From Streptomyces phaeofaciens (GTDB lineage Bacteria; Actinomycetota; Actinomycetes; Streptomycetales; Streptomycetaceae), in contig NZ_BMSA01000001.1 of assembly GCF_014648915.1 (NCBI RefSeq), forward strand, positions 1 to 64,000: DNA of 64,000 bases, written 5' to 3'. The notes under the pieces were generated by a model, which saw only the letters and a list, made by a program, of their open reading frames with translations, did not search any database and had not been told where the DNA came from. The stretch's first letter is position 1, and every line of letters begins with the position of its first letter. The position numbers were made by a program, and so were the translations under genes. Shown piece after piece: positions 41,968-51,714 of the stretch.

Positions 41968-44900
41968 CAGCCCGAGGCGGTGTAGACGACGGCCGTGGCC
42001 GACTCCTCGCCCCACGCCAGCTCCCGCAGCAGCGCCGCGGTCCCCTCCTCGGGGTCGATCAGCCGGATGCCGCGCCGGGCGTACTCGCGCGCCAGCTCCT
42101 CGCCGACCATCCCGGCATGCCCGGCCGCGGGCGCCCACGGCCCCCAGTGCACGGTCACGGCACGCTGCCCGGTCCGGGCGGCGAAGGCCGCGCCGAGGGT
42201 CTCCAGCGCGTCGTTGGCGGCCGCGTAGTCCACCTGGCCCCGGTTGCCCAGGACGGCGGAGATGCTGCCGAACAGCACGGTGAACGCGGGCGCCGCCGGC
42301 AGCTCCTCCAGCGCGGTGAGCAGGGCGTCGGCGCCGGTCGCCTTGGTGGCGTAGACCCGCTGGAAGGACTCGGCGGACTTCTCGGCGATCAGCCGGTCCT
42401 CTATGACCCCGGCCGCGTGCACCACACCGTCCAGCCGCCCGTGCTCGGCGTGGATCTCCTTCACCGCCTGGAGCACCGCGTCCGGCTCCCGGAAGTCGAC
42501 CGAGCGGTAGCGCACCCGGCTTCCGAGCGCGGTGAGTTCGGCGAGCGTGGCCGCGACCTCCCGCTGCGCCAGCAGGAGTTCGGTCGCCCGGTTGATCCCG
42601 GCCGGCTTGAGGCCGCCCCGGGCGGCGAGTGCGGCCCGTACGTCGGCCGGGGTGCGCGCGGCGGCGGTGTCCGCGTCCTCCGGTCCGTCCGGCGCGGGCG
42701 TCCGGCCGAGCAGCTCCAGCCGGCAGCGGGAGGCGCCGGCCAGCGCGAGGGCGAACTGGGCGGTGATGCCCCGCGCCCCGCCCGCCAGCACCACCACCGA
42801 GTCCCGGTCCAGGCCGAGCGCGGCCGCCTCGGCGACCCCGTCCCCGGCCGGACCCGCGCCCGTGCTGCCCAGCCCGCCCAGTGGCTCCGCCACCAGCTCG
42901 AACCCGTGCCGGCCCGCCGCCGTCCGCAGCACGACCGGCACCCGGTCGGCGGCCACGGCCTCCGCGACCACGGCGTCCGCGACGGCCGACGGCGAGGCGT
43001 CCGCCAGGTCGACGAGCCGCGCGAGGGTCTGCGGGTACTCCCGCGCCACGGTCCGGAAGAGCCCGCGCAGCCCCGCCGACCGCACGTCCGGCATGTCGTC
43101 GCCGGCCCTGCGGACGGCCAGCAGCCAGCGCGGACCGCGCGCCAGGGCCGCCTTCAGCACGGGGAACGTGTCGGGCAGCACCGGCGTGCCGTCGTCGTCC
43201 GTCAAAGCCCCCACGTACAGCACCCCGTCGACCGGCCCGTCCGCCTCGCGGAGCGCGTGGTCCCGGGCCCGTACGACGACGTCGGCGCCGTGGGAGGCCA
43301 GGCGGGCGACGGTCTCGGGCGCCTCGCCGAGGACGGTCCAGCGGGTGCCGGAGAGCGCGGCCGAGGGGTCGGCGGGGGTGCCGTCGGCAGCGGCGCCGGC
43401 GGCCGGCGCGGCAAGCAGGACCGGACGCAGGACGTGCCGCCGGGGCGGCTCACCGGCCACCTCGTCCACGGCCGGCGGGAGGGGGTCCGGCGCGGTGTCC
43501 GTGCCGTCGCCCAGCCGGGCCCTGAGCCAGTCGGTCACCGCGGCGGCCGTACGGGCCTTCGCCAGCTCCTCCAGCTCGGCGTCGTCCATCGAGGCGAGGT
43601 CCGCGCCGGACCCCGCGCCCAGGCGCCGGGCCAGCTCCCCGGCGATCTCCGCCCGTTTGATGGAGTCGATGCTGAGGTCCGCCTCCAGGTCCAGGTCGGG
43701 CTCGATCATGTCGACGGGGTAGCCGGTGCGCTCGCTGATGATCTCGAGGACGACCCGCGCCACGTCCGCCTGCGCCGCCGGAGCGCTCGGCTCGGCGGGC
43801 GCGGGTGCCGACTGGCCTTGTGCCGAGGGTGTTTCGGGGACCGCTTGTAGCACCGGCGGGCCCACCACGGCGGGTGCGGCGGCGATCCGTGCCGCGGGGT
43901 CGGCCCCGAAGTAGGTTAGCAGGACGTCCCGTTGGGCGGCGATCATCTCCCGGCTGGTGCGCAGGAATTCGGAGATCAGCGCGTCCCGGTCGGAGGGGAC
44001 GCCGTGCGGGGGGTTCGTCGTCACGCTGGCCTCCAGGGGTTCCACGACGCGTCGGGCCGGTGCGAGCGCACCGGGGAGGAGGGCGCCGGCGGCGGTGCGG
44101 ACCAGCTGCCCGTCCACCGTCCAGCCGGGCCGCTTCGGCACGGGTGTGCGCACGGCGTCGACCGCGTCCCGTCCGCGCAGCGGCCATCCGGCGTGCACCG
44201 GCAGCCCCGCCACGGCGAGTCGGGCCAGGGCGTCCAGCCAGCCGCGCAGCCCGGAGCCCGCACGCGGTTCGGGCGCCACCGTGCGGTGCGGGCGGTCACC
44301 GAGGATCTGTTCGGTCAGACGGGTGAGCACGGACCCCGGGCCGGCCTCGACGAAGATCCGCGCCCCCGCCTCGTACATCGCCTCGATCTGCGCCACGAAG
44401 GCGACCGGCGAGCCGATCTGGGCGGCGAGTTCCGCCCGTACCGCGTCCGCCTCGGCGGGGTACGGGGCGGCCGTGCGGTTGGCCCACACCGGGAACTCGG
44501 GCGGGTGCACCGGACGGGCCGCGAGCGCCTCGGCGAACCGCTCGCCCGCGCCGGCGACCAGCGGACTGTGGAAGGCGCAGGCCACGGGGATCCGTTTGGC
44601 ACCGAGTCCCGCCTCGCGCAGCAGCCGCACGGCCTCGACGACGTCGGCGGTCGGCCCCGAGATCACCGTCTGCCGGGGCGAGTTGAGGTTGGCGACGACG
44701 ACGGACTCCGGCGCGTTCGCCGCCCGCAGCGCGCGGACGGCCTCCTCGGCGCCGGCCGCCACGGCGGCCATGGTCCCGGGTTCCGGCCCGGCGGACCCGG
44801 CCGCCGCGAGGATCGCCGCCGCCCGCTCGGAGCTCAGCTCCAGCAGCGTCTGCGGGTCGAGGGCGCCGGACGCGCACAGGGCGACCAGCTCGCCGTAGCT

Positions 44901-47900
44901 GTGCCCGGCCGCCATGTCCGCCCGGACGCCGGCCGCGGTGAGCACGGCGTGCGCGGCGAGCCCGGCCATGCCGAGCGCCGGCTGCGCCACGCGGGTGTCG
45001 GTCAGCGCGGCCTGCTGCCGGTCGCGTACGGCGTCGTCGAAGGCGGCCGGCGGGTACAGCGCGCCGGCGTGGGCCCGCCCCAGCTCCAGATAGGGGCGCA
45101 GCTCGGGAAAGGCCACGAACAGATCGGCGAGCATCCCGGGGCGCTGGCTGCCCTGGCCGGGAAAGAGGAACGCCACCTTGCCCGCCCCGGCCCCGCCGTC
45201 GTCCGGTCCGCTCAGGTGGACCCCGTCCCGGGGAGCGTGCTCGCCCCGCAGGGCCCGCCGCACCTTGTCCACCAGGTCGTCCACGTCGTCCGCCACGATC
45301 GCGATCCGCGCCGGGGCCCCGCTCGCGTCCGCCCGCCGTGCCGCGCTCAGCGCCAGGTCCCGCAGCCGCCACGGTCGCCCGTCGGCCTCCGCCGCGGTCA
45401 GCAGGTCCTGCGCCGCCCGGCGGGCGGCGGTCTCGTCCCGTCCCCGGAAGAGGAACAGCTCGGCCGGCCAGGCGTCCAGCCCGCGCACCGGCGGCACGCC
45501 GTCGGCGTAGGCGGCCAGCACCACATGGAAGTTGGTGCCGCCGAAGCCGAACGCGCTGACCCCGGCCACACGTTCCTCCGCCGGGGCCGCCCAGGGACGG
45601 GCCTCGGCGTGGAAGGCGAACGGACTGCTGTCCGTGTCCCAGGCCGCGTTGGGCCTCTCCACGTGCAGGGTGGGTGGTCTGACGCCCGTGTGGAGCGCCA
45701 GCACGGTCTTGATCAGCCCGGCCAGCCCGGCGGCGCACTTGGTGTGGCCGATCTGCGACTTCACCGAACCCAGCACGCAGTCACCGGACTTCGCACCGGC
45801 CTCGGTGAACACCTCGCTCAGGATGCGCAGTTCGGTGCGATCGCCGACCACCGTACCGGTGCCGTGCGCCTCGACCAGGCCGACGTCGGCCGGGGAGACG
45901 CCCGCGTTGCGGTAGGCCCGCTCCAGCGCCGACCGCTGGCCCTCGGGGCGGGGCGCGGTCAGTCCCAGGGAGCGGCCGTCGCTGGAGGAGCCGAGCCCCT
46001 TGACGACCCCGTAGATCCGGTCGCCGTCGCGCTCGGCGTCCGCGAGCCGCTTCAGGACGACACAGGCCACGCCCTCGCCGAGCGCGATGCCGTCGGCCGA
46101 GTCGTCGAAGGCCCGGGAGCGGCCGGTGGGGGAGAGGGCGTGCACGGAGGAGAACAGCACGTAGTCGTTGATGCCGTTGTGCAGGTCGGCGCCGCCGCAC
46201 AGCACCACGTCGCTGGTGCCGCCGACGAGTTCCTTGCAGGCCACGTCGACCGCGGCGAGCGAGGAGGCGCAGGCCGCGTCCACGGTGTAGTTGGCGCCGC
46301 CGAGGTCGAGCCGGTTGGCGATCCGCCCGGAGATCACGTTGGCGAGCATGCCCGGGAAGGAGTCCTCGGTGAGCTGGGGCAGCTGCTCGTCCAGTCCCGC
46401 CGGGACCGTCCCGTAGAACGACGGCAGGACGGCCCGCAGGGTGGCCGCGTTCGACAGGTCGCTGCCCGCCTCGGCGCCGAACACCACCGAGGTGCGCGAG
46501 CGGTCGAACTCCCGTCCCCCGTCGCCGTATCCGGCGTCCTCCAGGGCCCGCCGGGCGGCCTCCAAAGACAGCAGCTGGACCGGTTCGACGCTGCCGAGCG
46601 AGGCGGGCGGGATGCCGTAGCGCAGTGGGTCGAAGGGGATCGGGGGCAGGAAGCCGCCCCACTTGGACGGTGTGGACGTGCCGTGGTGGACGGCCGGATC
46701 CCAGCGCTCCGGCGGGACCTCGCCGACCGCGTCCACGCCCGCGACGACGTTCGCCCAGAAGGCGGGCAGGTCGGGCGCCTGCGGGAACATGCAGGCCATG
46801 CCGACGACGGCGATGTCCAGCGGGGCGGGCGCCTGCGGCCCGGCGGCCGCGGCCGTCCCCCACTCGGCCGCCCGCAGGGCGAGATGCCCGGCCGCGCCCG
46901 TGGTCACCGACGCGTGCAGGGCCGCGAGCGTGGTGGTCGCCGAGCGCAGCACGGCCACCTCCCCGGCCATGAACATCCCCTCGGCCAGCTGGCGTCGCTC
47001 GTCGACCGGGGTGAGCGCGCCGTCGCCGTCCCGGGTCGCGCCCTTGCTGGCGAGACGCAGCCGGCCGACGTTGAGCCGCTCCAGCTCCTCCCAGATCCGC
47101 CGGTCCGGCACGCCCGCCGCGCGCAGCCGGTCCGCCTCCTCGCGGTAGCCGGCCGCGAACGGGCTGGGCACACAGCGCGTGGCGTGCCCCGGCGCCGACT
47201 CCAGCAACGTGGTGCGTTCGGCCGCGAGGACCTGCTCCTGGAACAGCGGCCGGATCGCGCCGTGCGCCACCGCCTCCTCGGTGAACAGATAGGCGGTGCC
47301 CATCAGCAGGCCGACGGCCGCCCCGCGCGCGGTCAGCGGCGCGGCGAGCGCCGCGACCATCGCCGCCGAGCGCTCGTCGTGCACCCCGCCCGCGAAGAAC
47401 ACCTCGGTCTCCGGGGCCGTACGGTCGTCCAGGAAGTCCTCCAGGACGGCGAGCTGGGCCTCCCACAGCGGGAAGCTGCCGCGCGGTCCGACATGCCCGC
47501 CGCACTCCGAACCCTCGAACACGAACCGGCGCGCCCCCGCCTCGAGGAACTGCCGCAGCAGCCCCGGCGACGGCACGTGCAGAAAGGTCCGGATCCCGTC
47601 CTGCTCCAGCGCCTGCGCCTGCGACGGCCGCCCGCCCGCGATGATCGCGTGCGTCGGCCGCAACTCCCGTACGGCCTCCAGCTGGGCGGCGCGCACGTCC
47701 TCCGGCGCGAAGCCGAGCACGCCCACGCCCCAGGGCGCGCCGCCGACCGCGTCCCGGGTCTCGGCGAGCAGGGCCCGGGTCCGCGCGCCGTCGGCGAGCG
47801 CCAGCGCGAGGAACGGCAGCGCCCCTTCGGCGGCGACCGCGGCGGCGAACCCGGGCTCGTCGCTGACCCGGGTCATCGGCCCCTGCGCCAGCGGCAGCCG

Positions 47901-48818
47901 CGTCCCCAGCGCCCGCCCCATCGGCGAGTCCGCCCCCAGCGCCCGTACGGCCGTGTCGTCGCGTACGGCGTCCAGGACCGCGTCCCGCAGCGCCCGCACG
48001 GTCCGCCGTACGTCACCCCAGCGCTCGGCGAACCGGGCGGCGAGGAAGCCGTCCTGGCCCACCGGGAACAGCTGGGCGGCCGGGTCCCGGGCACCGAGCA
48101 GCGCCGCCACCGCCTGCGGGCCGGCGTCGTCGGGGAGCTTCGGGGCGTCGGGGCCGCGGCGCAGCAGGACGCGGTGCCCGGCCACGACGACGGTCTCGGA
48201 GCCGTCCAGTGTCCGCAGCGCGGCGGCAGCGGGCTCGGGCAGCGCCGACTCGGCGAGCAGCGCGAGCTGGCCGTCCAGGACGACCCCGGCCGCCCCGCCG
48301 GCCACCGCGGCGGCGGCCGTGCGCGGGCCGATGCCGCCGCACGCCCACACCGGCAACTCCAGGTCGGGGGCGGCGAGCAGCTGCTGGAGCAGCACGAACG
48401 TGCTCAGCTCACCGATCCGGCCGCCGCACTCGGCGCCCCGCGCGATCAGCCCGTGCGCCCCCGCGCGCACCGCCTCCCGCGCGCCGTCGAGACCGGTGAC
48501 CTCCACCAGCACCCGGTACCGTTCGGCGGTCTCGGCGACCGGCCAGGGCGCCTCCGCGGCCATGACCACCGTGTGCGGGCCGCCGGTGTCCGGATCCGCG
48601 AGGGAGAGCCGGCAGCCCGGGCCCACCCGGACCCCGAAGGCGCCGGGTGACGCGCGTCGCAGCCGGGCCAGCGCCTCGCGCGATCTTCGGTCGCCGGCCC
48701 CGAGATCGAGCACGCCGAGCCCGCCGGCCCGGCCGACCGCGAGGGCGAGCCCGGCATCGGGCTCGCCGAAGGGAGTGATGCCGATGATCATGTCCTCGGA
48801 ACGCGCAGCGGATGTCAT
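41964..48818 (-). CDS. Iterative polyketide/PUFA-like synthase A: PfaD-like barrels-KS-AT-ACP-KR
   Basis: The 2284-residue protein begins with a nitronate-monooxygenase/PfaD-like flavin region containing two copies of the G-x-E-C-G-G motif (RGAECGGRIG near 131 and GSECGGHVGPRGS near 462), i.e. two barrel halves up to about residue 650. Then follow a ketosynthase (about 662-1095; C850), acyltransferase (about 1215-1500; S1307 in GHSYGE), one ACP (S1719 in DLSIDSIKRAEI, the PUFA-type form) and a ketoreductase (about 1760-2284; VLAGGARGIT, Y2198). The start at 48818 follows GGAGAAT. With synthase B it should build a reduced or polyene acyl chain. Confidence 0.9.
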   Translation of the reverse strand: MTSAARSEDMIIGITPFGEPDAGLALAVGRAGGLGVLDLGAGDRRSREALARLRRASPGAFGVRVGPGCRLSLADPDTGGPHTVVMAAEAPWPVAETAERYRVLVEVTGLDGAREAVRAGAHGLIARGAECGGRIGELSTFVLLQQLLAAPDLELPVWACGGIGPRTAAAAVAGGAAGVVLDGQLALLAESALPEPAAAALRTLDGSETVVVAGHRVLLRRGPDAPKLPDDAGPQAVAALLGARDPAAQLFPVGQDGFLAARFAERWGDVRRTVRALRDAVLDAVRDDTAVRALGADSPMGRALGTRLPLAQGPMTRVSDEPGFAAAVAAEGALPFLALALADGARTRALLAETRDAVGGAPWGVGVLGFAPEDVRAAQLEAVRELRPTHAIIAGGRPSQAQALEQDGIRTFLHVPSPGLLRQFLEAGARRFVFEGSECGGHVGPRGSFPLWEAQLAVLEDFLDDRTAPETEVFFAGGVHDERSAAMVAALAAPLTARGAAVGLLMGTAYLFTEEAVAHGAIRPLFQEQVLAAERTTLLESAPGHATRCVPSPFAAGYREEADRLRAAGVPDRRIWEELERLNVGRLRLASKGATRDGDGALTPVDERRQLAEGMFMAGEVAVLRSATTTLAALHASVTTGAAGHLALRAAEWGTAAAAGPQAPAPLDIAVVGMACMFPQAPDLPAFWANVVAGVDAVGEVPPERWDPAVHHGTSTPSKWGGFLPPIPFDPLRYGIPPASLGSVEPVQLLSLEAARRALEDAGYGDGGREFDRSRTSVVFGAEAGSDLSNAATLRAVLPSFYGTVPAGLDEQLPQLTEDSFPGMLANVISGRIANRLDLGGANYTVDAACASSLAAVDVACKELVGGTSDVVLCGGADLHNGINDYVLFSSVHALSPTGRSRAFDDSADGIALGEGVACVVLKRLADAERDGDRIYGVVKGLGSSSDGRSLGLTAPRPEGQRSALERAYRNAGVSPADVGLVEAHGTGTVVGDRTELRILSEVFTEAGAKSGDCVLGSVKSQIGHTKCAAGLAGLIKTVLALHTGVRPPTLHVERPNAAWDTDSSPFAFHAEARPWAAPAEERVAGVSAFGFGGTNFHVVLAAYADGVPPVRGLDAWPAELFLFRGRDETAARRAAQDLLTAAEADGRPWRLRDLALSAARRADASGAPARIAIVADDVDDLVDKVRRALRGEHAPRDGVHLSGPDDGGAGAGKVAFLFPGQGSQRPGMLADLFVAFPELRPYLELGRAHAGALYPPAAFDDAVRDRQQAALTDTRVAQPALGMAGLAAHAVLTAAGVRADMAAGHSYGELVALCASGALDPQTLLELSSERAAAILAAAGSAGPEPGTMAAVAAGAEEAVRALRAANAPESVVVANLNSPRQTVISGPTADVVEAVRLLREAGLGAKRIPVACAFHSPLVAGAGERFAEALAARPVHPPEFPVWANRTAAPYPAEADAVRAELAAQIGSPVAFVAQIEAMYEAGARIFVEAGPGSVLTRLTEQILGDRPHRTVAPEPRAGSGLRGWLDALARLAVAGLPVHAGWPLRGRDAVDAVRTPVPKRPGWTVDGQLVRTAAGALLPGALAPARRVVEPLEASVTTNPPHGVPSDRDALISEFLRTSREMIAAQRDVLLTYFGADPAARIAAAPAVVGPPVLQAVPETPSAQGQSAPAPAEPSAPAAQADVARVVLEIISERTGYPVDMIEPDLDLEADLSIDSIKRAEIAGELARRLGAGSGADLASMDDAELEELAKARTAAAVTDWLRARLGDGTDTAPDPLPPAVDEVAGEPPRRHVLRPVLLAAPAAGAAADGTPADPSAALSGTRWTVLGEAPETVARLASHGADVVVRARDHALREADGPVDGVLYVGALTDDDGTPVLPDTFPVLKAALARGPRWLLAVRRAGDDMPDVRSAGLRGLFRTVAREYPQTLARLVDLADASPSAVADAVVAEAVAADRVPVVLRTAAGRHGFELVAEPLGGLGSTGAGPAGDGVAEAAALGLDRDSVVVLAGGARGITAQFALALAGASRCRLELLGRTPAPDGPEDADTAAARTPADVRAALAARGGLKPAGINRATELLLAQREVAATLAELTALGSRVRYRSVDFREPDAVLQAVKEIHAEHGRLDGVVHAAGVIEDRLIAEKSAESFQRVYATKATGADALLTALEELPAAPAFTVLFGSISAVLGNRGQVDYAAANDALETLGAAFAARTGQRAVTVHWGPWAPAAGHAGMVGEELAREYARRGIRLIDPEEGTAALLRELAWGEESATAVVYTASGW

Positions 48819-49276
48819 GATTCTCCGAATCAAGGTGAAACCGCAGGGTGGGGGGTGCAGTTCAGGACAGCAAAGGCGGTGCACCGCATTCCGGCGGGCA
48901 CTGATCACCGCGGAACACGTACCAAAGACGCTTGCTCGAAACGCGTTGAAAGGTAGTGCTCTTATTACTCACTGGTCAACGTTCGAACGATCGGCCGGTA
49001 ACCAGCCGCAATGATTCGGTCAGTCATGGACCGGCGGCCAGGGCGTAGGAAATCGGATGAATTCCTTTCGGGCCCGGCCCCGTTCACCCGCCACTCACGC
49101 AGTAGAAACATGAACGACCGCAAGAAATGGGTTCCTTTGGATTACATGTCCGAATCAGGGTGCCCATTTCCGACCCTCCGTGGTCGGCGGGGAAAACTCT
49201 GAGTGTCGGCGGCCGAGTGACCGGGAAGGGTCGAGGCGGGTCTTGACGTGCGCCGATCCGCCGCCAAGACTGGCGT
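48819..49276. other. Gene-free control region before the polyketide operon
   Basis: Less G+C-rich than the genes on either side. It holds a candidate minus-strand promoter (48950-48979) and several A+T-rich patches but no convincing gene; the longest plus-strand frames here (49011-49202) have poor codon use. Binding sites for a cluster regulator would be expected here; no clear dyad was found. Confidence 0.55.
48950..48979 (-). promoter_or_regulatory. Candidate promoter of the polyketide operon
   Basis: On the minus strand TTGACC (48974-48979) and TACCTT (48950-48955) are 18 bases apart in the less G+C-rich island upstream of synthase A. The leader would be about 125 bases. Confidence 0.4.
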
Positions 49277-49332
49277 GACTACGCAGTCAGGCCGGTCCTC
49301 GGGAGGTCGTCGACCGGCCTGACTGCGTGGTC
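49277..49332. terminator. 21-bp hairpin after the minus-strand SDR gene
   Basis: A perfect 17-bp stem (49281-49297 with 49312-49328) extends outward through one G-T pair to 21 bp; the loop is 14 bases. It lies 33 bases beyond the SDR stop and isolates that gene from the polyketide promoter region. Confidence 0.88.
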
Positions 49333-49365
49333 GCAGGCCGACGGGAAGCCGAGCCGTCCGCCGGT

Positions 49366-50154
49366 TCACACGCTGTAGCCGCCGTCGACCCCCAGCGCCT
49401 GCCCGGTGATGAACCCCGCCCGGTCCGAGGCGAGGAACGACACCGCCTCCGCGATGTCCGCCGCCGCACCGAACCGGCGCAGCGGGATGTTGCGCCGGGT
49501 GACGGCGAGGGCCGCGTCGTCCAGCTCGCCCGATCCGATCAGCCGGGCCGCGATGCCGTCGGCGAGCATGCCGGGGGCGACACAGTTCACCCGCACCCCG
49601 TAGCGGCCCTCCTCGGCGGCCAGCGCGCGGGCGACCGCCTCCACGGCCCCCTTCGCCCCGGAGGACAGCCCGTCGCGCACCGGGAAGCGCCGGGTGGCGA
49701 CCGTGGTGACCGCGACGACACTGCCCCGGCTCGCCCGCAGCGGCCCCAGCGCCGGATGGACGAGGTTGAAGAACGCCACCGCGTCCCCCTCGAGCTGGGC
49801 CCGGTACTCGCCCGGCGACACCCGGCTCAGATGCCGCATCGGCACATGCGGACCGGCGGCGTACACCAGGGTGTGGATCCCGCCGTGCGCCTGTGCCGCC
49901 GAGGCCACCGCGTGGGCCGTGGCCGACTCGTCGGTGAGGTCCAGGGGCAGCACCCCCACCACCCCTTTTCCCCGGACCGCCTCCCGCACCTCACCGGCCA
50001 GCGCCTCGGCCGCCTCCCGGCGCGACCGGTAGGTGAGGACCACGGCACTGCCGCGTGCCGCCAGCGCCCGGACGACGGCCGCGCCGACCGCGCCGGTCCC
50101 GCCCGCCACGAACGCGACGCCCGGCCTGCGGGAGAAGTCCTCCGGGTCCTTCAT
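49366..50154 (-). CDS. SDR-family protein lacking the catalytic tyrosine
   Basis: A 262-residue short-chain dehydrogenase/reductase fold protein with a glycine motif AGGTGAVGAAV (about residues 17-27), NAG-position YAAG and C-terminal ITGQALGVDGGYSV. In the YxxxK position it has S164-S-G-A-K168, so the proton-donating tyrosine is replaced by serine. The catalytic-serine region (VVAVTTVAT) also lacks the usual Ser. It may be an inactive partner, an unusual reductase, or a binding protein. It stands apart from the polyketide operon but on the same strand. Confidence 0.78.
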   Translation of the reverse strand: MKDPEDFSRRPGVAFVAGGTGAVGAAVVRALAARGSAVVLTYRSRREAAEALAGEVREAVRGKGVVGVLPLDLTDESATAHAVASAAQAHGGIHTLVYAAGPHVPMRHLSRVSPGEYRAQLEGDAVAFFNLVHPALGPLRASRGSVVAVTTVATRRFPVRDGLSSGAKGAVEAVARALAAEEGRYGVRVNCVAPGMLADGIAARLIGSGELDDAALAVTRRNIPLRRFGAAADIAEAVSFLASDRAGFITGQALGVDGGYSV

Positions 50155-50454
50155 GGCTCACGACCCCCATGGCTCGGTGACGACGACGGCGGACACGGCC
50201 ACTCCAGCATGTAGTCCTGTCCGCCGAAGAGTTGAAGACCACGGGCGACGCCATGTGCCCGATCCCCCACATCCCGCGGCTCCGCCCGGCGGGTTGCGGG
50301 AGTACGCCCGGGCGGCGAACCTCCCGTGCTTCCAGGAGGCGAACCCCCCGTGCTTCCGGGCCGCCGGCCTCGCGTGCGTCCGTACGGGTCCGGCGCGGGC
50401 GGGTCCGGAGTGTTGGCCCGCGGATGCTCGCGGCGATCGGCCCATAGTGCGCGT
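50155..50454. other. Divergent intergenic region with a 24-bp repeat
   Basis: It separates the minus-strand SDR from the plus-strand serine-hydrolase homologue and must hold both promoters, which I could not place confidently. A 20-base segment at 50314-50333 (GGCGAACCTCCC, then GTGCTTCC) recurs 24 bases later with one change. No gene is visible. Confidence 0.5.
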
Positions 50455-51678
50455 ATGACGCGTACCCGTACGGCGGTGCTGTGCGCCGCCGCTCTCCTCG
50501 CCACGACCGTCCAGGCCACCGCCGCGACCGCCGAGCCCTCCGCCGCCGGCGCGGTCGCTCCGCCCGGCGCCCGGGACCGGGCCTGCACCGCCACCCACAA
50601 GCCCTCGGGCAAGGCGCGCAAGGTCCTCGACATCGTCCGCAGGGCGGAGCGGGAGCTCGATCTCAAGGCCGCCGTCGTGCGGGTCACGGTCGACGGCCGT
50701 CCGCTCGTCACGGCCGCGGTCGGCGAGTCCATGACGGACGTGCCCGCCACCCCCGCCATGCACTTCCGGACCGGCTCGGTCGGCATCGCCTTCATGGGGA
50801 CCGTGCTGAGCCAGCTCGTCCAGGAGGGCAGGGTGAAGCTGGACGACAAGGTCTCCCGCTGGCTGCCCGACCTGCCGCACGCCGACAGGATCACCCTGCG
50901 CATGCTCGGTTCCTCGACCTCCGGCCTGCACGACTACGTCACCGACCCGGCGTTCCTGAAGAAGCTCTACGCCGACCCGTGGCAGCACTGGACGCCCAGG
51001 GAGGTCGTCGCGTTCTCCCTGAGCCACCCGCTCTGGTACAAGCCCGGCACCAACTGGAGCTACTCGCACGCCAACTTCGTCCTCCTGGGCAAGGCCCTGG
51101 AGAAGATCACCCACACCCCGCTCGACCGCCTCCTGAAGCAGCGCGTCTACCGTCCCCTCGGTCTGCGCAACACCCGCAGCAACACCACGGCGGTCATCCC
51201 GGAGCCGGTCCTGCACGCCTACGACAGCGAGCGCGGCTTCTACGAGGAGTCCACCTACTTCAACCCGTCCTGGACCACCCACCCGGGCGCGATCCTGACC
51301 CAGAACATCTGCGACCTGGCCCGCTCGGGGCAGGGCGTCGGGGCGGGCGAACTCCTGTCGAAGAAGGCCTTCCGCACCCAGCTGAACCCGGGCACCGTCG
51401 GCCTGGGCCGGCCGACGGCCAAGTGTCCCGCCACCGTGTGCCTGCCGATGACCGAGGACTTCCACTTCGGCCTCGGCGTCGTCGTCAAGAACGGCTGGGT
51501 CGTGCAGAACCCGTCCTTCTTCGGCTACGCGGCCGTGATGGCCTACGAACCCCACGAGAAGCTGTCCATCGCCGTCACGACGACCGTCGGACCGGACGCT
51601 CCCGGCGGCAACACCTCCCAGACCATCACCGAGCGGATCGCCCAACTCCTCGACCCCGCCCACCCGTTGGCCGACTGA
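50455..51678 (+). CDS. Secreted serine-hydrolase homologue with degenerate active site
   Basis: The 407-residue protein has a signal peptide (about residues 1-28) and overall beta-lactamase/DD-peptidase-family architecture. Motif SxxK is S108-V-G-I111 (Lys lost), YxN is Y-S-H (WSYSHANF), and no HxG/KTG stands near NPSFFGYAA. Three extra cysteines in the C-terminal half may form a disulfide. Such changes should abolish normal acyl-enzyme catalysis, pointing to a binding or inhibitor-like role. The gene itself is intact, with normal codon use, so it is not simply a pseudogene. Confidence 0.8.
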   Translation: MTRTRTAVLCAAALLATTVQATAATAEPSAAGAVAPPGARDRACTATHKPSGKARKVLDIVRRAERELDLKAAVVRVTVDGRPLVTAAVGESMTDVPATPAMHFRTGSVGIAFMGTVLSQLVQEGRVKLDDKVSRWLPDLPHADRITLRMLGSSTSGLHDYVTDPAFLKKLYADPWQHWTPREVVAFSLSHPLWYKPGTNWSYSHANFVLLGKALEKITHTPLDRLLKQRVYRPLGLRNTRSNTTAVIPEPVLHAYDSERGFYEESTYFNPSWTTHPGAILTQNICDLARSGQGVGAGELLSKKAFRTQLNPGTVGLGRPTAKCPATVCLPMTEDFHFGLGVVVKNGWVVQNPSFFGYAAVMAYEPHEKLSIAVTTTVGPDAPGGNTSQTITERIAQLLDPAHPLAD

Positions 51679-51714
51679 ACGGTTCCGCGTCCGCCGGTTC
51701 CGCGGACGCTCCCC

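Noticed and set aside
37576..41985. A 1469-codon open frame antisense to polyketide synthase B, and similar long antisense frames opposite synthase A
   Set aside because: Long stop-free antisense frames are normal in very G+C-rich DNA. The minus-strand proteins show clear KS, AT, DH and PPTase motifs, while the antisense products show none.
37480..48818. Enediyne polyketide cluster
   Set aside because: The domains are split between two proteins, a PfaD-like barrel is present, and none of the usual enediyne accessory genes is near.
49011..49202. A 63-residue frame, or its last 30 residues, upstream of the polyketide operon
   Set aside because: No good ribosome-binding site, codon use unlike the neighbours, and no recognisable motif. 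The region is better explained as control DNA.
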